Of a stretch of 64,000 nucleotides of DNA, positions 1 to 8,998 are shown one piece after another. The position numbers and the translations under genes are program-made. The notes under the pieces are model-generated. The model was not told the origin of the DNA and searched no databases. It saw only the letters and a program-made list of their open reading frames with translations. How positions within the stretch are numbered: position 1 is the first letter of the stretch; each line of letters begins with the position of its first letter. Origin of the DNA: Chloroflexota bacterium (lineage in GTDB: Bacteria > Chloroflexota > Dehalococcoidia > DSTF01 > RBG-16-68-14); contig JAJCYW010000009.1 of the NCBI GenBank assembly GCA_029262675.1, forward strand, positions 111,198 to 175,197, written 5' to 3'.

Positions 1-2
1 GC

Positions 3-1523
3 CAGGTTCAGATTGGGACGGTGGTCAAGGAACGCGCCGGGCTGGAGGGCTTCATCAGGCTGGCGGACCGGGCGCTCGACGTCGAAGAGGAACTCCTGAA
101 GGAAGACCCGACGTTGACCGAGGAGATGCGCGCCATCGGAGTAGAGCAGGCTGAGGCCCAGCATCGTGTTCTGCTCCCATACGATGCAGGCCCGCTCACA
201 GTCCCCGCCGCCTTCTACTGGTACTGGCATGCCGGCTACAGGGACGTTTGGAACCGCGCCGACTGGTCGGACCCGTCGATGACGCGGCCGCTGGGCGAGT
301 ACTTGGACGAGGCAGTGTCGGCCGGCTGGTGGGACGGCGCCGCACTACCGCCACCGGAACGGCCGCCCCGCGTCCTGCTGGAGGTCGCCGCCTCGACGCT
401 GCGCCGCACGCGGGGAGGGTACAAGGTGCTGCGCGAGAAGCTGTGGCCCCAACTCAAGCTCATCGTCGCGGTCGACGTGCGGATGAGCTCGACAGCTCGC
501 CTGGCGGATATCGTGCTGCCCGCGGCAGGGTTCTACGAAAAGACGGACTTCCGCTTCCCAACAACGCATGTCAATTTCCTCACCTTCACGGAGCAGGCCG
601 TGAAGCCCGTGGGCGAGTCGAAGCCGGAGTGGGAACTGTTCTCGCTGCTGGCACGGAAGGTCGAGGAGCGGGCAGTGGCGCGGGGGATGGAGAAGGTGTC
701 GGATGCCGAAGGCCGGGAGTTCCCGCTGGACGAGTTGTCGGATCGCTTCTCGATGCGAGGCGACGTGGGAGAGCACGACATCGATGCGCTAGCCGACGAC
801 ATCGTGCGGGACACCGTGCGCGTGGGCGCGCTCCCCGAGCGCACGACGCTGAAGACGTTCCGAGAGAAGGGCATTGTCCGGTTCACCGGCATCGGGCAGA
901 CAGCCGAGGGGTTGAACCTCGCGACGGACATCAAGAGCGACGAGACGGTATCCCCTCTCCGTTGGCATATCGAAAAAAAGACGCCGTATCCGACCTTGAC
1001 CAGGCGAATTCAGTTCTACATCGATCACGACTGGTTCCTGGAAGCGGACGAGGCATTGCCTCGACACAAGCCGAACCCGCAGATGGGGGGCTCGCATCCG
1101 CTCAAGATGGTGAGCGGACATTTGCGATGGAGCATTCACTCCACCTGGGTGGCGAACCGGCTGATGCTCCGGACGCATCGCGGTGAGCCGTTCTTGATGA
1201 TGAACCCCGACGATGCCTTGTCCAGAGGCGTCGCTGATGCCGAGCAGGTTCGTGTGCACAACGACGTTGACGAATTCTTCGTGAAGGTCAAGGTTGCACC
1301 GGCCGTCAGACCGGGCGAGGTCATCATCTATCACGCCTGGGAGCCGTACCAGTACAAGAACTGGAGGCCCTACGATTCGGCGATCCCCGGCATGATCAAG
1401 TGGCTGCATCTGGCGGGCGGGTATGGTCATCTGAAGTACTGGCGCAACAATTGGCAGCCGCAGCAAGCCGACCGCGCCGTCGCTGTCGAGGTCGAAAAGA
1501 TGGCGCCGGAGGGAGACGCGTAG
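3..1523 (+). CDS. Molybdopterin oxidoreductase alpha subunit, type II DMSO reductase family (C-terminal part, cut by window edge)
   Basis: This is the C-terminal half (about 500 residues) of a catalytic Mo-bis-MGD subunit; the reading frame is open to the left edge, so the GTG at 21 is an internal codon, not the start. It carries the signatures shared by all eight paralogues here: 'SDPSMTRPLGEYLDEAVSAGWW', the stretch around 'STARLADIVLPAAGFYEKTD', 'YPTLTRRIQFYIDHDWFLEA', and the C-terminal 'AGGYGHLKYWRNNWQP'. The Fe-S and Mo-ligand region lies outside the window and cannot be judged. Its stop overlaps the GTG start of the downstream permease by one base, so the two are probably co-translated. 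The family hydroxylates or dehydrogenates organic substrates or reduces oxyanions; substrate unknown. Confidence 0.9.
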   Translation, partial: QVQIGTVVKERAGLEGFIRLADRALDVEEELLKEDPTLTEEMRAIGVEQAEAQHRVLLPYDAGPLTVPAAFYWYWHAGYRDVWNRADWSDPSMTRPLGEYLDEAVSAGWWDGAALPPPERPPRVLLEVAASTLRRTRGGYKVLREKLWPQLKLIVAVDVRMSSTARLADIVLPAAGFYEKTDFRFPTTHVNFLTFTEQAVKPVGESKPEWELFSLLARKVEERAVARGMEKVSDAEGREFPLDELSDRFSMRGDVGEHDIDALADDIVRDTVRVGALPERTTLKTFREKGIVRFTGIGQTAEGLNLATDIKSDETVSPLRWHIEKKTPYPTLTRRIQFYIDHDWFLEADEALPRHKPNPQMGGSHPLKMVSGHLRWSIHSTWVANRLMLRTHRGEPFLMMNPDDALSRGVADAEQVRVHNDVDEFFVKVKVAPAVRPGEVIIYHAWEPYQYKNWRPYDSAIPGMIKWLHLAGGYGHLKYWRNNWQPQQADRAVAVEVEKMAPEGDA

Positions 1524-2950
1524 TGGCACTGCTGGATGCTGAGCGGATCTCGACGCACGGGCTGCGGTTCGGCTTTGACGAGTTGGAACGGACGACGAGC
1601 GATACGCTTGACGCGGACGCGCGCCCGCTAGGACCGCTGGGACATTTCGCGATCTGGGCCAACCTCGGCGCGGGGCTCTACCTAATGATCGTCGGCGCCT
1701 GGCTGGTCCCCGCGCTGAGCGTCCCACAGGCTGTGTTCGCCACGCTTATCGGCGCGGCTCTCGGCTCGACGCTGGTGGCGGTCGCCGTGTGGTTGGGTGC
1801 GAGCGAGAACCGGTCGGGCATTGCCCTCCACCGAAGCGCGCTCGGCGAATCTGGCGCCAACCTCTACGGGGTGCTGGCCTCATGCAGACATCTAGCTTGG
1901 GGAGCGCTGCAGCTCGCTATCGCGTCAGAGATCGCGGCGGCGGCCATGGGCCGCCAGGGTCTGGGAGGCGGCCGGCCGTTGTGGGCGGCCATCTTCGCAG
2001 CGCTTGTGCTTCTCATGGTGCTCGTTGGCCCTGCGACGCTGATCCGGCGCTGGCTGGTGCCAAGCGCGGTGATCACAGCGATCATCGCCGTCGTATTCGC
2101 GTATTCAGCCTGGTCAGGATTCGGCGTCCAGCCGATGATCCAGCGGGAACCCGTGGGTGGCTGGCCTGGCATGACGGGTGCGATCGATCTGATTGCCGTG
2201 CTGGCGCTCATGTGGTTGCCCGTGGCGATCGACGTTGGCAGGCTGGGCGCGCCGCGCCGCGCAGGGGTCAGCGCGTTCCTCGGCCTCGGGACGATGACGG
2301 TTTGGTTCGTGCTCATTGGCGTCCTGTTTGTGCCGGCGGTGAACGGTCGCGATCTGGCCGGCTTCCTACTGGCGACGCCTGCAGGCTCGCTGGCCCTGCT
2401 GCTGATCCTCGTCGTGGAGTTGGACGGCGCTGCCGTTAGTCTCTACTCGCTCACGTCGACGGCCCGCGGTTGGGTGCCGAAGGCTGGCGCAGCCGTGCCA
2501 GCGACATTTGTCGGCGCGGCCGTCTTCGCGTTGGGCGCGGCCGTGCTGGACCCGTTCGATTTCGGGGATGCCTTCCTGCTGTTAGGGGCCGCCTTCGCGC
2601 CACTACTCGGCGCGCTGCTGGGGGCGAGGCTGGGGCAGCGGATACCGGGCGTGACGCGGCCGCCGCTACTGGGCGGAGCGCTCGCGTGGGCACTGGGCTT
2701 CTTGCTGTACAACTGGGCGGCCCCGCTGGAGATCCCGGTCTGGACGGACGCGATGTCTTTTGGGTTCAGTGATCTGCTAGGCTTGCCGTTCCCGGCTGGA
2801 GTTCCGGGATTGAGCGCGACAGTGCTGAGCTTCTCAGTCGCCTTCCTGCTTACGGGCGTTGCTGTAACGCTGCCGCGGTGGAGTTTCGGGCGGGGCTCGA
2901 AGTCGGGCCAGGAAACGTATGTGACTATCCGGGACGTGGGGGCGGCGTGA
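1523..2950 (+). CDS. NCS1-type purine-cytosine permease family transporter
   Basis: A polytopic membrane protein of about 475 residues with roughly 12 hydrophobic segments, resembling the nucleobase:cation symporter-1 (purine-cytosine permease) family; see the N-terminal 'AIWANLGAGLYLMIVGAW' segment and the following 'RSALGESGANLYGVLASCRH'. The GTG start at 1523 is chosen because it overlaps the upstream TAG and is preceded by GGAGGGAG; an open frame continues upstream but only as a shadow of the alpha subunit. Its TGA stop overlaps the GTG of a degenerate nitrilase copy (see 2947). The family imports nucleobases, hydantoins or thiamin precursors; the real substrate is not deducible. The neighbouring carbon-nitrogen hydrolase would fit uptake and opening of a nitrogenous compound. 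Confidence 0.8.
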   Translation: MALLDAERISTHGLRFGFDELERTTSDTLDADARPLGPLGHFAIWANLGAGLYLMIVGAWLVPALSVPQAVFATLIGAALGSTLVAVAVWLGASENRSGIALHRSALGESGANLYGVLASCRHLAWGALQLAIASEIAAAAMGRQGLGGGRPLWAAIFAALVLLMVLVGPATLIRRWLVPSAVITAIIAVVFAYSAWSGFGVQPMIQREPVGGWPGMTGAIDLIAVLALMWLPVAIDVGRLGAPRRAGVSAFLGLGTMTVWFVLIGVLFVPAVNGRDLAGFLLATPAGSLALLLILVVELDGAAVSLYSLTSTARGWVPKAGAAVPATFVGAAVFALGAAVLDPFDFGDAFLLLGAAFAPLLGALLGARLGQRIPGVTRPPLLGGALAWALGFLLYNWAAPLEIPVWTDAMSFGFSDLLGLPFPAGVPGLSATVLSFSVAFLLTGVAVTLPRWSFGRGSKSGQETYVTIRDVGAA

Positions 2951-3060
2951 CGCGAGTGAACCTGGTCGCGGTGTAAGTGCGCGCCGCTCTCGAAGACTAG
3001 GCCAGCGGCGAGGCTCTTCGCCGGCGCATGGAAGGGCTGATGGTGGCGGCGCTATCGGCG
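2947..3060 (+). pseudogene. Degenerate duplicate of the 5' end of the nitrilase gene
   Basis: About 110 bases match, codon for codon, the first 37 codons of the nitrilase-like gene that starts 202 bases downstream at 3149. The copy begins with GTG overlapping the permease stop (GTGA), which is the natural coupled position for a downstream gene. It is dead: codon 10 is TAA where the intact gene has CAA, and codon 18 is TAG where the intact gene has TAT. Similarity fades after about 3060. Probably a tandem duplication whose upstream copy decayed, leaving the second copy with its own ribosome site. Confidence 0.8.
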
Positions 3061-3148
3061 GTTGTGCAGCGATGGGGGAGCTAGGGCAGGCAGCGCTCGC
3101 TATACTGGCAGAGGCTGGCTAGATGGCCTTGCTAGAGGGGGAAGAACG

Positions 3149-4147
3149 TTGACACGAGTGAACTTGGTCGCGGTGCAAGTGCGCGCCGCCCTCGAAGACT
3201 ATTCCAGCGCCGAGGCCTTTCGAGGGCGTATGGAAGGGCTGATGGAGGAGGCGGCAAAGACCGTCGATTTCAGCGTGCCCACGATCGTCTGCTTTCCCGA
3301 GACGATAGGACTCTGGCTGAGCTTCGTTCCCGAAATCTACGATGACGTCAGCGATTGTAGAACGATCCGGCAGGCGATAATAAAGGGGATTCCGGCCAAC
3401 CTGGGTCGCTTTCTCGGGGCCTGCTGGCGCTTCAAGAACCTTGGCATCACCACGATCTTTCTTGAAACCGCCTTGGATGCCGAGTTGACCTACCGTGAGA
3501 CGTTCTCGGATCTAGCCAAGAAGTACGGCTGTTATCTGCAGGCCGGTACCATCTACATTCCCCACATCGAGTACGAGCCGGTGAAGGGCCGCCATGCTCT
3601 CGGCAAGCGAGTCTACAACATCGCGTACCTCTTCAATCCCAAGGGAGTGATCCTGCAACGTCTCCCAAAGAACTACCTGTCGCCGCCGCTGGAGCGCCAG
3701 TTCCGCTTCACGGCCGGCGACCGTGTCGATCTTCATCCGGTGGAGACGCCGCTGGGGCGCATGGGAACTCTCATCTGCTACGACGGGTTCCACGAGTCGC
3801 TCGTCGAGCACTATGACAGCCTGGGTGTAGACATCATCCTCAGTCCGTCGCACAGCGACCGTGATTGGGAGAAACCGGCGGGGTTCAACCATGCCATTAC
3901 GGTGGGAGAGGCCTGGGCGCGCCACGGGGTGTCGGCGATGATCCAAGGCCGGCCGAATATCAAGTTTGCCATTGTGGCCATGATGGCCGGTCGCGTGTTC
4001 GACCTGGAAGGGCAGGGTTGCTCGCACATCGCCTACAACACGGGTGAAGTGGGCGCCCCAGCCAGCCAGTTTCTCCTGGCTCAGGCCTCTTCGCACACGG
4101 CCGAAGAGATCGTGCACGTCCAGGTCGATCTCCCGGATGGCTGCTAA
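3149..4147 (+). CDS. Carbon-nitrogen hydrolase (nitrilase superfamily)
   Basis: A 332-residue cytoplasmic hydrolase. The nitrilase catalytic triad is visible: Glu51 in 'CFPETIG', Lys174 in 'RLPKNYL' and nucleophile Cys210 in 'TLICYDGFHE'. Length fits aliphatic amidases and nitrilases. The TTG start is chosen because GAGGGGGAAG lies just upstream and because the degenerate copy at 2947 starts at the same codon; a longer frame from 3062 has no comparable support. It lies downstream of an NCS1 permease and six bases before an alpha/beta hydrolase, suggesting one operon. It probably hydrolyses an amide, carbamoyl or nitrile group; the substrate is unknown. Confidence 0.85.
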   Translation: MTRVNLVAVQVRAALEDYSSAEAFRGRMEGLMEEAAKTVDFSVPTIVCFPETIGLWLSFVPEIYDDVSDCRTIRQAIIKGIPANLGRFLGACWRFKNLGITTIFLETALDAELTYRETFSDLAKKYGCYLQAGTIYIPHIEYEPVKGRHALGKRVYNIAYLFNPKGVILQRLPKNYLSPPLERQFRFTAGDRVDLHPVETPLGRMGTLICYDGFHESLVEHYDSLGVDIILSPSHSDRDWEKPAGFNHAITVGEAWARHGVSAMIQGRPNIKFAIVAMMAGRVFDLEGQGCSHIAYNTGEVGAPASQFLLAQASSHTAEEIVHVQVDLPDGC

Positions 4148-4153
4148 GAGGTC

Positions 4154-4987
4154 ATGACTGAGCCGATCGAGACTGTCGTCTCCGGGTTTCCTGCCCTCTA
4201 CGCTCAGGGGGAGAATGGCCGCCGGCAGCGACCGATAATCTTCCAGCACGGCCTCTGGGGCACGGACGTTCAACTGGCGCCGTATCTTCGCTTCTTCTCA
4301 TCGGCAGGCTTCGACTGCTACGCAGCGTGCCGGCGAGGAAGGCGCGGAATCCCACCGGAGCGTGCCAGCGGTGTCAGCTTCGCCGACTACGTGGAAGACG
4401 CTCTCAGTGTGCTCGATGCGATCCATCCAGCACCGATCGTTATCGGTTGGAGCCTCGGCGGTCTCGTCGCTCAGAAGATCGCGGAAGCCGGACGGTGCTG
4501 CGCTGCCGTGCTCGTCGCGCCCGTGGCTCCCGGCGGCATCCATGTCGCCCCCCGGCTGGGCGCCTGCCCGACATACCTGCGTCATTCGCTCGATATCGTC
4601 CTCGCGCGCCCGTTCGAGCTATCGAAGCGGAACGCTACGAACCTGCTGATGAATCGCGTAGCGGCGAGTGAGCGCCAACGCCTGTTCGAATCGCTCGTGG
4701 CGGACTCGGGTCGTGTGGCGAGAGATTTCACGCTCGCGGGTGTCACTGTCGACGAATTGAAGGTGGGTTGTCCTGTGCTATGTGTCGTCGGCTCCGAGGA
4801 CAACGCGACGCCGGCGCGCTCCGTGCGCAAGGTCGCGAGCAAGTACAACGCGGAGCTGCATGAGTACGCCGGCCGCGGCCACTGGCTCCACGAGGAGCCC
4901 GGCTTCGAAGAGATTGCCGCGGGCGCGATGAACTGGCTGGAGCAGCACGTTCTGCGGCCAAGCACAGCAAACGCCCCGCTTTCCTAA
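4154..4987 (+). CDS. Alpha/beta hydrolase
   Basis: A 277-residue alpha/beta-hydrolase fold protein. Visible elements are the oxyanion region 'IIFQHGLWG', the nucleophile elbow 'IGWSLGG' with Ser100, the acid region 'VVGSEDNATP' and the catalytic His in 'GRGHWLHEEPG'. No signal peptide. It starts six bases after the nitrilase-like gene and ends inside a terminator hairpin, so it closes the operon. Likely an esterase, lipase or C-C bond hydrolase on a small or acyl substrate; the exact reaction is not deducible. Confidence 0.85.
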   Translation: MTEPIETVVSGFPALYAQGENGRRQRPIIFQHGLWGTDVQLAPYLRFFSSAGFDCYAACRRGRRGIPPERASGVSFADYVEDALSVLDAIHPAPIVIGWSLGGLVAQKIAEAGRCCAAVLVAPVAPGGIHVAPRLGACPTYLRHSLDIVLARPFELSKRNATNLLMNRVAASERQRLFESLVADSGRVARDFTLAGVTVDELKVGCPVLCVVGSEDNATPARSVRKVASKYNAELHEYAGRGHWLHEEPGFEEIAAGAMNWLEQHVLRPSTANAPLS

Positions 4988-5003
4988 GGGTAGCGGGGCG
5001 TTT
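4969..5003 (+). terminator. Intrinsic terminator hairpin
   Basis: A perfect 12-bp stem, AAACGCCCCGCT paired with AGCGGGGCGTTT, around an 11-base loop, with a weak T run. The left arm includes the last codons of the alpha/beta hydrolase gene. It separates this plus-strand operon from the convergent beta-subunit gene. Confidence 0.8.
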
Positions 5004-5031
5004 GTAAGTCGCTAGATTCTAGCGGCGCGTT

Positions 5032-6060
5032 CTACTTCCAGACGATGTCAGCCGGATCGCGGTCCAGATGACCCAGCGCTTCGTTCCAGTGGTACATGAT
5101 GAGCGCGTCCATCAGCTCGGAGTCGGCGCCGCGACGCTTCTTCTCCAGTTCCACCCTGATCGTATCGAGCGCGCCGTGGACCTTCGGGCCGAAGAGCGAC
5201 TCGAGGTATTCCGGCGGAATGCGCGGTTCAGACTCGTTCAGTGAGCCGTCTTCGTTGAGCGGCGCAGGGCTCAGGGGCGGTATGTAGTAGACGTTCGGCT
5301 TGGTCTCAAACTCGGGATGCAGCGGGAGCGCCACTTCCCACTTGTTGACGAGCTTGGAGACAGAGCCGCTGTCGTCATCGAGGAAGCCGATCCAGGCCGC
5401 GCGGCCAGGACACTGGCGAACGCAGGCCGGCGCTACGCCTTGCTCGATACGCGGGAAGCAACCAATGCACTGCTGGCTGACGCCCCGTTCCGGGTTGAAG
5501 TAGATCTTCTTGTAGGGGCATGCTTCCGCGCACTTCTGGGCGCCCTGGCAAAGATCCTCATCCCGCAGCACGAGGCCCTCATCGGTCTTGAACAGCGCAT
5601 CGTTTGGGCAGGCTTCCAAACAGCCCGGCGTCGTGCAGTGGTTGCAGAGGCGGGGAAGGTAGAAGAAGTAGGAGTTGGGGAACTCGCCCGCGCCTTCATC
5701 CTCGTCCCAGTTCATGCCCCAGTTCTTGGCGCCGGCGGTCTTCTCCAAGTGGACCTCTCGTCCCTTGCCGCCGCGGAGAACCTCGTCGTAGTTGAAGTCC
5801 CACCCGCCGCCGAAGTCCTCGGCGGTAGGAAGCTTTCCTGGCGTCTGCTTGCCATTCTTATAGCCGCCGCCCATCTCTTCCCAACCCTTGGGCGTGCCGA
5901 GGCCGGGTTTGGTGTTGACCGTCATCCACCACATCGGCTCTTCGCCCTTTTCCTGGGTCCAGAGGACCTTGCAGGCGACCGAGCAGGTCTGGCAACCGAT
6001 GCACTTATTGAGGTCGAAGACCCATGCGAGCTGTCGTTTGGATTCTGTGATGGTTCCCAT
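5032..6060 (-). CDS. Iron-sulfur beta subunit of a type II DMSO reductase family complex (NarH/EbdB-like)
   Basis: A 342-residue electron-transfer subunit that would carry four Fe-S clusters. Cysteine groups are visible: 'CIGCQTCSVACK' (Cys20-Cys30), 'CNHCTTPGCLEACP', 'CQGAQKCAEACPYKK' and 'CIGCFPRIEQ...CVRQCPGR'. In NarH the second position of the third group is Trp and the cluster is 3Fe-4S; here it is Ala, also non-Cys, so a 3Fe-4S cluster is expected. No signal peptide. It lies 55 bases downstream of the alpha gene at 6116-8902 with GAGGTGAC before its ATG, so the two form an operon. It would pass electrons from the Mo subunit to an unknown acceptor. Confidence 0.92.
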   Translation of the reverse strand: MGTITESKRQLAWVFDLNKCIGCQTCSVACKVLWTQEKGEEPMWWMTVNTKPGLGTPKGWEEMGGGYKNGKQTPGKLPTAEDFGGGWDFNYDEVLRGGKGREVHLEKTAGAKNWGMNWDEDEGAGEFPNSYFFYLPRLCNHCTTPGCLEACPNDALFKTDEGLVLRDEDLCQGAQKCAEACPYKKIYFNPERGVSQQCIGCFPRIEQGVAPACVRQCPGRAAWIGFLDDDSGSVSKLVNKWEVALPLHPEFETKPNVYYIPPLSPAPLNEDGSLNESEPRIPPEYLESLFGPKVHGALDTIRVELEKKRRGADSELMDALIMYHWNEALGHLDRDPADIVWK

Positions 6061-6115
6061 TTATGTCACCTCGATCCCATCTGCTGCGAGTAGGCGGAGC
6101 GAGCAGCTGAGCGGC

Positions 6116-8902
6116 TCACTTCGTCTTCTCCACGTTCACATGTACGGCCCGATCCGCGGGAATCGGCTGCCAGGCGAGCGGCCTGTACTGAAGGTGCCCG
6201 TAGCCGCCCGCCATTCCTAACCATTTGACAATGCCGGGCTCAATGTCGGCCTGGCTGTACCAACCTCGGTGCATGTACGGCTCGAAACCGTTGTAGAGGA
6301 TCACCTGTCCGGGCCGGACGGCCGGCGAGATCTTGACGGAGATGAACAAGGAGCCGGCATCATTGAACACGCGGACCTCCTCGCCGTTCTCCAGCCCCTT
6401 CGCGGCGGCATCTGTATTGTTCATGAACATGAACGGTTCGCCGCGGTGGGTGTTCAGGAGAGTGTTGTTCGTCATGTTCATGGAGTGGATGCTCCAACGG
6501 TTATGGCCGCTGGTGAGCAAGAACTCGCCCTTGCCGCCCTGCGGTGGCGTCTCCTTGTGCACGGGCAACTCCTCGCCGGCCTCTAGGAACCACTCATGGT
6601 CGATGTAGTACTGGGCGCGCCGTGTGAGTGTGGGGTAGGGGACCTTGTCCTCTGTGTGCCAGCGGAACGGGTTGTGCGTTTCATTCGGCTTGATGGTAGA
6701 CGCCTGGGCGAGGCCGTGGCCCATGACACCCCATGCCGTCCAGCGCACGGCCCCCTTTTGGCGAAGTGTCGCTAGGGTTGTACCTTCCGGGAGCACGCCG
6801 TAGACGGCGTTGTCCCGGATGTTCTCGGCAAAGGCCTCCTCATCGTCCTCAAGTTCACCATTGAGCGTCAGCATGCCCCCGAGCCCTTCCAGGGTGATGG
6901 GTTCGTCGTCCCGACCGGTGATCTCGGTGAGCCCGCGCGCCTTCGCCCGCTCCTCCAGCTTCTTCAGCATCGCCAGGCCGATCTGGCGGTCCGTCTTGGA
7001 GTTGCCCAGCGGCGGCGTGGCGGGCTCGATGAGCACGGTGTTGAGGTGGTGGATCGACGGCATGCTGGTGCCGAACTTCTCGTAATGCTGGGCCGCAGGC
7101 AGGATGTAGTCCGAATAGAGTCCGGTGGTCGTGATCCGGTAGTCGATCGAAACGATCATCTTCAACTTAGGCCAGAGGTGCTTGAGTAGCATCTCTTGGC
7201 CGCCCCGCTGGCGGCGCAGGATGTTCCCGCCCGCTTCGACCAAGACGCGAGGCTCTGTGTCCTTCCAGATGTTGCCAGCGCCGGCATCCCACCAGCCCTT
7301 CTCCAGCGCTTCCTCCATGTACTCGCTGAACTCGCGCTTCATGGAGGGGTCCTGCCATTCCTTGTTGTTCCAGCGTTCCTTGTAGCCGTACTGCTCGTAC
7401 CAGAGGAACGCAGGAGGTCCCATTCTGCCGAGCCCGCCGAGACGCCCGCCGGCGGCCGACGAGGCGGCACGGTTGACCGCTATTTCGTGGGTCATCGTGG
7501 GGTCGTCGGCGGAGAGGAGCCGGAACATCGACAAGAGCTGGCGGCGGCTCTCCCACGCTGCCCGGTCGCCGCGCTTTCCCTTGGCTGCGGCGCCGCCTCC
7601 GGCAGAGCCGGAGATGGCCCAGGAGCGGGTGCCTGTGCCCTTCTTGCCCCAGTTACCGCTGAGGCCGAGGAGGAGCGCCATGGAGCGCTCCATCAGGTCG
7701 CCGTGATAGTACTTGCCGGAGTTCCAGCCGATGAAGATCTTCGTCTTACGCGTCGCTACTTTGTGCGCCAGCTTGCGGATCGTGCCGGGGTGTATTTCGC
7801 AGATCTCTGCTGCCTTTTCGGGCGTGTAGTCTTCCAGGCGCCGCTTCAGGAACTCAAACGCCGGCTGGACCTCTACCTCTGTCCCATCAGGAAGGAGCGC
7901 CAGCTGAGAACCCTCCAGCGAGGGGTCGACGTCGCCCATGGCGAGCGTGCCGCGCGGCGCCGGTACGATCTGCTTCGATTTGCTGTCGAGCCAGAAGAAC
8001 TGATCGTCTCGCCAGTCCGGTGCGAGGTCGTTGCCTCGCAGGAAGCGGCCCGTGTCTTTGCGCACCAAGAGCGAAAGGTCGGTCTGCTCCTTCACGAACG
8101 CCTTGTTGTAGATGCCCGAGTCGATCATGACCTTGCACATCGCCAGCGCGAGCGCGGCGTCTGTGCCGATGCGGACGGGGAGGTGATAGTCGGCGTGGAC
8201 GGCTGAAGGGCTGTAGTCCGGCGCGACGGTGACGATTTCGCCGCCGTTATATCGTGACTCGGCGAGGTAGTGGTACCACTGGATGTTGGTATAGACGGGG
8301 TTGGCATGCCATATCAGCGTCAACTCGGCCAGGAACCAGTCGTCCATGGATGATACCGGGTTGAACTTGCCCCACGTGATGTGGTAGCCGGGGCTGAAGT
8401 CCTGGAACTCGGCGTTGCCGTCCGTTGTGAAGGCGCCTACCGCGGCGGTTGCGGCTCGGGCGGGGGCAGCGCCCGGCTCCGGCGTGAAGGGGACGATGAT
8501 CGATTCCGCCCCCTGATCCTCGATGGCGTCCAGCAACGCGTCACAGATGTCGCTCAGCGCCTCGTCCCAGGAGACCTCTTCCCACTTACCTTCGCCGCGT
8601 TCGCCTGCCCGCTTGAGCGGCGTGGTGACGCGGTCCTGGCTGTAGTGGAGGGTGCACCAGGATGCGCCCTTCTGGCAGCCCATGGGGTTCATGTCGGGCG
8701 TGCTCTTGTCGATGAGCGGTAGGATGCCAGCCTGCTCCTCGCGAACGATCTTCCCGTCCCGCGTGTATACGCGGAACGGACAACCGCCGGGATAGCAGTC
8801 TACAGAGTGGCTGCCCCACGTAACTTTGTCCCATTTCCACCGATCGCGATAGGAATCCGCCCATTCTCCCGAGGCTCCAATTGCGTCTGCTCGCTGTACC
8901 AT
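6116..8902 (-). CDS. Molybdopterin oxidoreductase alpha subunit, type II DMSO reductase family
   Basis: A 928-residue catalytic subunit. FS0 ligands are His32, Cys36, Cys41 and Cys76 ('SHSVDCYPGGC' and 'NPMGCQKGA'). Asp168 in 'QDFSPGYHITWGK' aligns with the Mo-ligating Asp of NarG ('DLPPASPQTWG'). The N-terminus lacks a twin-arginine signal. The start is fixed by GGAGG eight bases before ATG. It precedes its beta subunit by 55 bases. A 26-bp palindrome (8921-8946) lies immediately upstream of the ribosome site, so expression is probably repressor-controlled. The family includes NarG, EbdA, DdhA, SerA and steroid C25 dehydrogenase; the exact substrate cannot be assigned. Confidence 0.93.
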   Translation of the reverse strand: MVQRADAIGASGEWADSYRDRWKWDKVTWGSHSVDCYPGGCPFRVYTRDGKIVREEQAGILPLIDKSTPDMNPMGCQKGASWCTLHYSQDRVTTPLKRAGERGEGKWEEVSWDEALSDICDALLDAIEDQGAESIIVPFTPEPGAAPARAATAAVGAFTTDGNAEFQDFSPGYHITWGKFNPVSSMDDWFLAELTLIWHANPVYTNIQWYHYLAESRYNGGEIVTVAPDYSPSAVHADYHLPVRIGTDAALALAMCKVMIDSGIYNKAFVKEQTDLSLLVRKDTGRFLRGNDLAPDWRDDQFFWLDSKSKQIVPAPRGTLAMGDVDPSLEGSQLALLPDGTEVEVQPAFEFLKRRLEDYTPEKAAEICEIHPGTIRKLAHKVATRKTKIFIGWNSGKYYHGDLMERSMALLLGLSGNWGKKGTGTRSWAISGSAGGGAAAKGKRGDRAAWESRRQLLSMFRLLSADDPTMTHEIAVNRAASSAAGGRLGGLGRMGPPAFLWYEQYGYKERWNNKEWQDPSMKREFSEYMEEALEKGWWDAGAGNIWKDTEPRVLVEAGGNILRRQRGGQEMLLKHLWPKLKMIVSIDYRITTTGLYSDYILPAAQHYEKFGTSMPSIHHLNTVLIEPATPPLGNSKTDRQIGLAMLKKLEERAKARGLTEITGRDDEPITLEGLGGMLTLNGELEDDEEAFAENIRDNAVYGVLPEGTTLATLRQKGAVRWTAWGVMGHGLAQASTIKPNETHNPFRWHTEDKVPYPTLTRRAQYYIDHEWFLEAGEELPVHKETPPQGGKGEFLLTSGHNRWSIHSMNMTNNTLLNTHRGEPFMFMNNTDAAAKGLENGEEVRVFNDAGSLFISVKISPAVRPGQVILYNGFEPYMHRGWYSQADIEPGIVKWLGMAGGYGHLQYRPLAWQPIPADRAVHVNVEKTK

Positions 8903-8920
8903 TAAGACAACCTCCAGTCG

Positions 8921-8946
8921 CTTAATCTAGCAGACGCTTAATTAAG
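8921..8946. promoter_or_regulatory. Palindromic operator, site 1
   Basis: Left arm CTTAATCTAGC, spacer AGAC, right arm GCTTAATTAAG; 9 of 11 arm positions are complementary. It sits about 20 bases upstream of the alpha start at 8902. The same 26-bp architecture with TAGC-N4-GCT core occurs at four other places in the window. Confidence 0.7.
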
Positions 8947-8952
8947 CTCATA

Positions 8953-8966
8953 GGGCCGAATGGCCT
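8953..8966 (-). terminator. Possible terminator hairpin after the radical SAM operon
   Basis: GGCC-GAAT-GGCC on the plus strand; on the minus strand it reads AGGCC ATTC GGCCC TAT. Short stem and weak T run. Placed 33 bases after the radical SAM gene stop, it could end that operon before the alpha promoter. Confidence 0.35.
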
Positions 8967-8998
8967 GTTGCCCGGGGCCATTTGGCGTTGGAGTGTGA

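Noticed and set aside
5010..5024. Palindrome CGCTAGA-T-TCTAGCG between convergent genes
   Set aside because: It resembles the TAGC/GCTA operator core but has no 4-base spacer and lies downstream of both genes, so it is not counted among the operator sites.
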